Source: SG8-39 sp041558415
GTDB lineage: Bacteria > Pseudomonadota > Gammaproteobacteria > Burkholderiales > SG8-39
Direction: 5' to 3'
Assembly: GCA_041558415.1 (NCBI GenBank)
Contig: JBFFEY010000042.1
Location: 1 to 25,334 of the forward strand
DNA: 25,334 nucleotides
Positions 13,367 through 19,900 of this stretch are shown piece by piece. Position numbers and translations under genes: made by a program. Numbering within the stretch: the first letter of the stretch is position 1; the number at the start of each line of letters is the position of its first letter. Under the pieces are notes generated by a model. The model saw nothing but the letters and a program-made list of their open reading frames with translations. It was not told the DNA's origin and made no database searches.

Positions 13367-14301
13367 GACGCGCGCGGCCGAGCATCCGGACCGCCGCCCG
13401 GCTCAGTCGCGTCCCAGCACACGCGATACAGCCGCTGCGGTTCGCGCAATCCTTTCAGGCCATGCAGACCGTGCTCGACCACGCGGAACGCGTCGCCCGC
13501 GAGCTGCCTGCGCATGACTTCTGAGACGAGGATCTCGCCGCCGCGCGCGGCCTCGGCGACGCGCGCCGCGACATACACCGTGCGGCCGAAGTAGCCCTCG
13601 CCTTCGTTCAGCACTTCGCCGCTGTTCAGGCCGATGCGCACGCGCAGCGCAACCGCGCAGCGCACGCCGCCGGCCGGACTGGAAAAGGCAAGCATGAACG
13701 CGTCGCCCGGGTGCTCGATGACGCAGCCGCGGTGCGCGGCGACGACTGCGCGGACGAGCTTGTCATGCCTGCGAAACAGAGCCTGCGCCGCGAGGTCACC
13801 GCGCTGCTCGACCAGGCAGGTGGAATCCTCGATGTCGGTGAATGCGATCGTGACGGCGCCCTGCGGCCGCGTCTGCGGGGCGCTGCCCTGCCGCCTGCGC
13901 GCGCGCAGCACCTTGGGACAGAAGGCGGGCTCGCGCCGGCTCACGGCGCGAATGGCATCGGCCAGCGCCTCGGGCGAGACATCCTTGGTGAGGTAGCCCT
14001 CGACGCCCGCGTCGATCGCGCCATTGACGCGCGGCGCATCCGCGTAGCCCGAGAGCACCAGCACCCGGGCCTCGGGCAGCCGGTGGCGCAGAACGCGAGC
14101 CGCCTCGACGCCGTCTAGCTGCGGCATTTCCAGGTCCATGAGCACCACATCGGGCCGCGTTTCGAGGGCGCGCGCCACGGCATCGGCGCCGTTGTCGGCC
14201 TCGCCGATGACCTCGATACCGCCGCGCGCGGCGAGAAAGCTGCGCAAGCCGCCGCGCACCAGCGGGTGGTCGTCTGCAATCAGTACGCGGATGTCTGTCA
14301 T
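13363..14301 (-). CDS. Response regulator fused to a degenerate class III nucleotide cyclase domain
   Basis: 312 residues from ATG 14301 (the open frame to 14340 runs into the divergent promoter). Residues 1-122 are a NarL-type receiver: D10/D11, phospho-acceptor D56 (VVLMDLEMP), S84, K106. A basic linker (about 128-146) leads to a class III adenylate/guanylate cyclase domain, about 149-295: VTIAFTDIEDST with metal ligand D156, EHPGDAFMLAF with D200, RVRIGLNSGE, YFGRTVYVAARVAEAA, GLKGLREP. Two catalytic positions look wrong: the purine-binding lysine before GD is E196, and the transition-state asparagine of VNxAAR is Y243 (R247 is kept). The segment between CAVAL and RVRIGL is shorter than usual by roughly 15-20 residues. 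It may therefore be a weak or dead cyclase that binds nucleotide or partner. It is divergent from the NarL-type regulator and shares its promoter region. Confidence 0.85.
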   Translation of the reverse strand: MTDIRVLIADDHPLVRGGLRSFLAARGGIEVIGEADNGADAVARALETRPDVVLMDLEMPQLDGVEAARVLRHRLPEARVLVLSGYADAPRVNGAIDAGVEGYLTKDVSPEALADAIRAVSRREPAFCPKVLRARRRQGSAPQTRPQGAVTIAFTDIEDSTCLVEQRGDLAAQALFRRHDKLVRAVVAAHRGCVIEHPGDAFMLAFSSPAGGVRCAVALRVRIGLNSGEVLNEGEGYFGRTVYVAARVAEAARGGEILVSEVMRRQLAGDAFRVVEHGLHGLKGLREPQRLYRVCWDATEPGGGPDARPRAS

Positions 14302-14311
14302 GCTGTGGTCA

Positions 14312-14373
14312 GCGTATTCCCCGCCGCGGGTCGGCGCCATCCGCCAAAAGTCGTAGACGATTGGGGAATACGC
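14312..14373. promoter_or_regulatory. Perfect 11-bp inverted repeat in divergent promoter (operator candidate)
   Basis: GCGTATTCCCC (14312-14322) and GGGGAATACGC (14363-14373) are exact reverse complements, 40 bp apart (51 bp centre to centre, close to five helical turns). The right arm lies just upstream of a TATCCT -10 candidate (14393-14398) for the NarL-type gene, roughly where a -35 box would be; the left arm lies about 10 bp before the start of the receiver-cyclase gene. A dimeric regulator bound at both arms could loop the DNA and set both promoters. The NarL-type regulator encoded next to it is the natural candidate. Confidence 0.6.
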
Positions 14374-14429
14374 AGGCGCCGCGCCGCGGGCGTATCCTTG
14401 GCCCGCAATCGAACCGGGAGCCAGCGCAC

Positions 14430-15083
14430 GTGAAGATCCTGCTCGTCGACGACCACGCCCTGTTCAGGGAAGGCCTCAAGCACCTGCTCAAGAGCTTGGA
14501 TGCCGAGCTCGCGCTCGACGAGGCCGACGACTGCGCTGGCGCGCTGACGCTGAGCGAGCGCAGCGCCTACGACCTGGTGCTGCTCGACCTCAAGATCCCC
14601 GGCGTGCAGGGGCTCGATGCGCTCGAGGCGCTGCGCCGCACGCGCCCGGAAACCCCGGTGGTGGTGGTCTCCGGCGAGGACGATCCGCGCGTCATCCGCG
14701 CCGCGATCGAGCGCGGCGCGATGGGATTCGTGCCGAAGGCCTCGACGCCGGAGATCATGATCCAGGCGCTGCGCCTGGTGCTCGCCAACGGCGTGTACCT
14801 GCCGCCGGGCGTCGTCGATCTCGCGATCCCGAACGGCGCGCCGCTGCCCGAGCTGCTGCGCGGCGGCCAGGGCGAGGTCCGGCTGCCCGGCCTCACGCCG
14901 CGCCAGATGGATGTTCTGCGCTGCGTCATCCAGGGCAAGGCAAACAAGGTGATCGCGCGCGAGCTCGACATTTCGGAGGCGACCGTCAAGGCGCACCTGT
15001 CCTCGGTGCTGCGTGCGCTCGGCGTCAACAACCGTACGGAGGCCGTTTATGCCGCCGCAAAACTTGGCCTACAGCTTGTCTGA
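14430..15083 (+). CDS. NarL/FixJ-family response regulator
   Basis: 217 residues from GTG 14430, with GGGAG at 14416-14420. Receiver: D7/D8, D53 (LVLLDLKIP), S81, K103 (FVPKAST). C-terminal LuxR-type helix-turn-helix at 155-206: LTPRQMDVLRCVIQGKANK, then IARELDISEATVKAHLSSVL. It is a DNA-binding transcription regulator activated by phosphorylation. Its last 35 nt overlap the start of the hybrid kinase gene, which carries GGAGG inside this coding sequence; the pair is surely a cognate two-component system with translational coupling. The inverted repeat in its promoter region suggests autoregulation. Confidence 0.93.
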   Translation: MKILLVDDHALFREGLKHLLKSLDAELALDEADDCAGALTLSERSAYDLVLLDLKIPGVQGLDALEALRRTRPETPVVVVSGEDDPRVIRAAIERGAMGFVPKASTPEIMIQALRLVLANGVYLPPGVVDLAIPNGAPLPELLRGGQGEVRLPGLTPRQMDVLRCVIQGKANKVIARELDISEATVKAHLSSVLRALGVNNRTEAVYAAAKLGLQLV

Positions 15084-16878
15084 GGACGAACGCGCGCCGC
15101 GCGGCGCCACGGCGCCGACGTCCTCGGCGCGGGACGAGGCCGCACGCACGACGCACCTCCGGCGGCAGCAGCTCGAACTGCTCGCGCTGCAGGCCACGCG
15201 CTCACCCTTCGCCATCGTCATCGCCGTCGGCTTCGTCACCTACATCGTCTGGGGCCAGGTCCCCCTCGCACTCGTTGCGCTGTGGGCCGGCGCCCTCGCG
15301 CTGGTGCTGTTCGTCCGCATGGCCTACGCCCTGCGCCTGCTGCGCGCCGAGCCCGTGGACGCACGACCGGCCCTGTCGCGCCTGACGGCCTTCGCCTTCG
15401 CCAACGGCGCGGTGACCGGCGCCTCGATGCCGCTCTTTTTCCACGCCCTGTCCTTCGAGGGCCAGGCGCTGCTCACCATGGTGCTGGTGTGCTGGTCGGC
15501 GGGCGGCGTGTCCACCGCGGCCGCCTATGCGCGCGCCTTCTACGCTTTCGTCGGCCCGACGCTGATGCCGGCCGCGGTGATCTGGGCCATGACCGGCACG
15601 CCGCAGAACGTCATCCTCGGCGTGCTGATCCTGCTGTTCGGCCTGATCCAGATCTTTTTCGTGCGCGACAACGAGCGCGTGGTGCAGGAGTCCTTTTCGA
15701 TCCGCTTCGACAACGAGCGCCTCGTGAAGGCGCTCGAACTCGAGCGCCAGGAGGCGGCGCAGGCACGCGATCGCGCCGAGGACGCGAATCGCGCAAAGTC
15801 GCGCTTCCTCGCTGCGGCGAGCCACGATCTGCGCCAGCCGCTGCATGCACTCTCGCTCTACAGCGCGGTCCTCAAGCTGCGCGCCACCGACCCGAACATC
15901 GGCGAAATCGCCGAGCAGATCAGCAAGGCAAGCAGCGCGCTCACCGCGCTGGTCGATTCGCTGCTCGACATCTCCAAGCTCGACGCGGGCGCGATCCATC
16001 CCGAGGTGCAGGCTTTCGATCTGCGCAAGTTCGTCGAGCGCATCGGCGCCGATTTCCGCCCGCTGGCAGAACAGAAAGGGCTCGCCTTCGAGGTCGAGAC
16101 GGCAGACGCCGAGGTGCTGAGCGATCCGCTGCTGCTCGAACGCGTGCTGCGCAATCTGCTCGACAACGCCGTCAAGTACACGCGCGACGGGAAGGTGCGG
16201 CTGCTCACGCGCGTGAGCGGCGATCAGCTGCAGCTCGCGATACAGGACAGCGGCATCGGCATCGCGCCGCAGGAGCGCGAGCGCGTGTTCGAGGAGTTCT
16301 ACCAGATCGGCAACCCGGAGCGCGACCGCACGAAGGGCCTCGGCCTGGGCCTCGCCATCGTGCGCCGCCTGGCGCGGCTGCTCGAACTCCAGGTCGAGGT
16401 GCAATCCGCGCCCGGGCGCGGCACGACCTTCAGCGTCTCGCTGCCGCGCGCGCGCCCCGGCCGGCCTGCGCCCGGCACCGCTGCCGCCTCGCCACCCGCC
16501 GCCGCAGCGCTCGAGGGTACGCGCGTGCTCGTGATCGACGACGAGCCGGCCGTGCGCACCGCCATGCAGACGCTGCTCGATACCTGGGGCTGCCGCGTCA
16601 CCGCCTGCGCGAGCTTCGACGAGGCACAGCGTGCACTCGAGGCGGACGGCGGCGCCGACGTGATCCTTGCCGATCTGCGCCTGCGCAACGAGGAGAACGG
16701 CATCGAGACGGTGCGCCGCCTGCGCGCGCGGCTGGGCGAGGTACCCGCGCTGCTGATCAGCGGCGACACCGCGCCGGAGCGCCTGCGCGAGGCCGAGGCG
16801 AGCGGACTGCCTCTCGTGCACAAACCGGTGACCGCGGAAACCTTGCGCAGCCAGCTGCTCGCCCTGCTCCCGCGCTGA
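15049..16878 (+). CDS. Membrane hybrid sensor histidine kinase with C-terminal receiver
   Basis: 609 residues from ATG 15049 (GGAGG at 15038-15042). About residues 50-205 hold six hydrophobic segments in three closely spaced pairs with almost no periplasmic loop, so the membrane domain itself probably senses. Then a coiled coil (about 212-250), HisKA with phospho-acceptor H259 (SHDLRQPLHAL), N box NLLDNAVKYT (about 369-378), G1 DSGIGI, G2 KGLGLGLAI, an Ala/Pro linker (about 468-488), and a receiver (about 490-609) with D498, D542 (ILADLRLR), S571 and K592. The RQPLHALSLY text marks the subgroup of hybrid kinases commonly paired with NarL-type regulators. It probably passes phosphate to the overlapping regulator; the fused receiver may drain or relay it. 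The stop is 33 bp before the giant fusion gene. Confidence 0.92.
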   Translation: MPPQNLAYSLSEDERAPRGATAPTSSARDEAARTTHLRRQQLELLALQATRSPFAIVIAVGFVTYIVWGQVPLALVALWAGALALVLFVRMAYALRLLRAEPVDARPALSRLTAFAFANGAVTGASMPLFFHALSFEGQALLTMVLVCWSAGGVSTAAAYARAFYAFVGPTLMPAAVIWAMTGTPQNVILGVLILLFGLIQIFFVRDNERVVQESFSIRFDNERLVKALELERQEAAQARDRAEDANRAKSRFLAAASHDLRQPLHALSLYSAVLKLRATDPNIGEIAEQISKASSALTALVDSLLDISKLDAGAIHPEVQAFDLRKFVERIGADFRPLAEQKGLAFEVETADAEVLSDPLLLERVLRNLLDNAVKYTRDGKVRLLTRVSGDQLQLAIQDSGIGIAPQERERVFEEFYQIGNPERDRTKGLGLGLAIVRRLARLLELQVEVQSAPGRGTTFSVSLPRARPGRPAPGTAAASPPAAAALEGTRVLVIDDEPAVRTAMQTLLDTWGCRVTACASFDEAQRALEADGGADVILADLRLRNEENGIETVRRLRARLGEVPALLISGDTAPERLREAEASGLPLVHKPVTAETLRSQLLALLPR

Positions 16879-16904
16879 CCGGCGTGCCGGAAAACCGCTA
16901 AAGT
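16875..16904 (+). promoter_or_regulatory. Possible promoter for the fusion gene
   Basis: CTGACC (16875-16880), 18 bp, TAAAGT (16899-16904), then 7 nt to the ATG at 16912. Both hexamers match consensus at four of six positions. No ribosome site precedes the ATG, which again suggests a leaderless transcript. Read-through from the kinase gene is an alternative. Confidence 0.35.
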
Positions 16905-16911
16905 CGCGGCC

Positions 16912-19900
16912 ATGCGTCACCGTCCGGACTGGCTGTCGCAGGGCGTCGAAGTCCTCATCGAGGCGCTCGCGACGAACAGCGACGACCCGCAGTTCGACGT
17001 CGTGATCGTCGGCAGCGGCTACGGCGGCGCGGTCGCCGCGGCGCGCTTCGCGGCGATGCAGGACGCGCGGGGCGCGCCGCTGCGCGTGTGCGTGCTCGAG
17101 CGCGGCCGCGAATACCTGCCGGGCACCTTTCCCAACCGTTTCGCCGACCTGCCGGGCGACGTGCGCCTGACGCGGCCCGACGAACCCGGTGCGAAGGGTC
17201 AGCGCGACGGCCTGTTCGACTTCCGCCTCGGCCCTGACGTCAGCGCGCTGGTCGGCAACGGCCTCGGCGGCGGCTCGCTGATCAACGCCGGCGTCGCCGA
17301 GCGGCCGCACGACGACGTCTTCGAGGACGATGCCTGGCCGTCTGCGCTGCGCGCGGACCGCGCAGGGCTCGAGCGCGGCTATCAACAGGCCGAGCGCATG
17401 CTCGGCGCGCGGCCGGCGCAGACGGAAGGCATCGCGAAGTACGAGGCGCTGCGCGGCTTCGCGTCGACGCTCGGGCTCGACGCGCGACCGGCCCGCGTCG
17501 CCGCCACGGCCAGTGATCGCCACAGCTGGCTCGGCGTCGAGCAGCGCGGCTGCATCGCCTGCGGCGGCTGCGTCACCGGATGCAATTTCTGGGCGAAGAA
17601 CACGCTGCCGATGAATTACCTCGCCTACGCGCAGCGCGCGGGCGCGCAGCTGTTCAACGGCGCAACCGTCACGCGGGTCCTGCGCAGCGGCAAGAACTGG
17701 CGCGTGGTGTTCCGACCCACGGTGCCGCCGCACCCGCGCAGCGGCAATGACGAGCGCTCGCTCACCGCGCGCCATGTCGTGCTCGCCGCCGGAACCTATG
17801 GCTCGACCGAGATCCTGCTGCGCTCGCGCGCGGCGGGGCTGCGCCTTTCGCAGAAGCTGGGCGCGCGCTTCTCGACCAACGGCGACATGATCAACGTGCA
17901 CTACGGTTACCCGGAATTGGTCAATGCCGCGCCGCGCGAAGACACGCCCTTCCGCGAGCGCAAGGTCGGACCGACGATCACCGGCATGTTCGAATCGGGA
18001 CGCACGCGCGCCGAGCGCATCGTCGTGCAGGAACTCGCCATCCCCGGCCCGCTGCGCCGCGTGTTCGAGGAGATCGTCACCACCGGCGCCCTGCCCGTGA
18101 AGCTGAGCCGCACCGACTGGAGCGCGCATGCGCCGGACGACGCCGACCCCGCCGCGGTGGATGCGGATGCGATCGACCGCGCCCTGGTGCTCGCCACCTT
18201 TGGCGACGACGGCGCCGAAGGGCGCCTCGAACTCGCCGACGACTGGCAGGCGTCGCCCGACGGCGCAATCCGTGTCGCCTGGGAAAACGCCGGCGATGCC
18301 GCGCTGTTCGAGCGTCAGGACGCCCTGCTGCGCCGCTCCGAACGGCTCGGCGGTCTGTACCTGCGCAACCCGCTGTGGAAGCCCCTGCCCGATGACCTCG
18401 CGGGCATGCTCTCCGGCCCGCAGCCGAGCGGCAGCCTGTTCACCGTTCACCCGCTCGGCGGCTGCCCCATGGGCGAAGACGCTGCCGCGGGCGTCGTCGA
18501 CGATCTCGGGCGGGTCTACGATCCCGAGGTCCCCGCCGATCGCAGCCGGGTGCACGACGGCCTGCTGGTGCTCGACGGCTCGATCGTTCCGGTCGCGCTC
18601 GGCATCAACCCTTTGCTCACCATCACCGCGCTCGCCGAGCGCGCGGTGCGCGGCTACGCGGCGCTGTCCGGCTGGACGAAAAGGCAGTCGCCCTGGGAGC
18701 AGCCGCTGCCGCCGCGGCCGGCGTTCACCCGCAACCCGCTGCCGGATGCATCGCACACCGTGATCCGTTTCGCCGAGCGCATGCGCGGTGCGCTGGCACT
18801 TGCGCCCGGCGCGGAAAAGCACGAAGTGCATCTCGACGTCCGTTTCGAGGACATCGCCGACATCGCCCAGTTCCTGCGCCGCGGCCCGCATGCGGTGCCG
18901 ATCAAGGCCGCGACGCTGCGCGTCTTCCCGCCCCGCAAGAAGGGGAATGCGCCGCGCGACGCGCTGGCTGCCGTCAAGGTTTCCGGCACGGTGTACTGGA
19001 TGGAACGTGGGCGCAGCGGCACGCTCAAGCGCAGCCTGCGCGCGCTCATCGCTTGGTGGCGCATGCGCGGACTGGCGGACATCTTCGAGGATCTGCGCCG
19101 CGGCGACCGAGGCGTCAGGCTCCGCCAAATCCGACGCATCTTCTCGATCCTGAGTATCGGCTCGAACGTCGGCGAAGTGCGCCACCTGCGCTATGTGCTC
19201 TCACTCGACGGCGACCTCGCCATCGACGGCCGAACCGTCCTGCGGCGGCGAAGCAAGATCCTCGGGCTGAAAACCTTCCGCTACTGCTTCGACGGCAACC
19301 CTTGGCGCCAGCTCTCCGAGCTCGCCGTCAGGATCCGGCCGGCGCGCGCGCGCAGCTTCGCGCGCGCCTTCGACGCCGGGATGCTCGAAGTGGACCTGCG
19401 CCACATGCTGCGCCGCTTCGCCGCCCAGTTTCAGATCCTGCGCCAGAGCGATCTGCCGAGCGCGCTCATGGACATCGCCTCGATCGCGCTGTTCATGCTG
19501 CGCATCGTCTTGAAGGTGCACTTCTGGAGCTTCCGCGCGCCGGAATACGAGCGCTTCGATCCCGACCGCGCGCGACGCCGCCTGCCGCAGCCGCTCGCCA
19601 AGCTCCGCTTCGAGCGTCGGGCAGTCGTCGTGCCGCCCGATCCGGAACAGGTCGCAAATGGCGTCGTGCGCGAGCCCATCGTGCTGCCACTCAGCCGCTA
19701 CCGAGACAACGAGCCTCTCGGCAAGGAACGCCAACCGGTTTTGTTGTTCCACGGCTTCGGCGCCAGCGGCGCGCAGTACGCGCATCCGAAGATGGAGCGC
19801 AACCTGGTGCGCCACCTGGCCGAGGCCGGCTTCGACGTCTGGGTCGCCGAGCTGCGCACCAGCATCGCGCTGCCTTCCTCGTGGAACCAATGGACCCTGG

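Noticed and set aside
15202..19185. Minus-strand open frame of 1327 codons opposite the hybrid kinase and GMC domain
   Set aside because: It has no domain motif, is full of Arg/Ala/Gly/Gln runs, and mirrors two well-supported plus-strand genes. Long antisense frames are expected in GC-rich codon-biased DNA.
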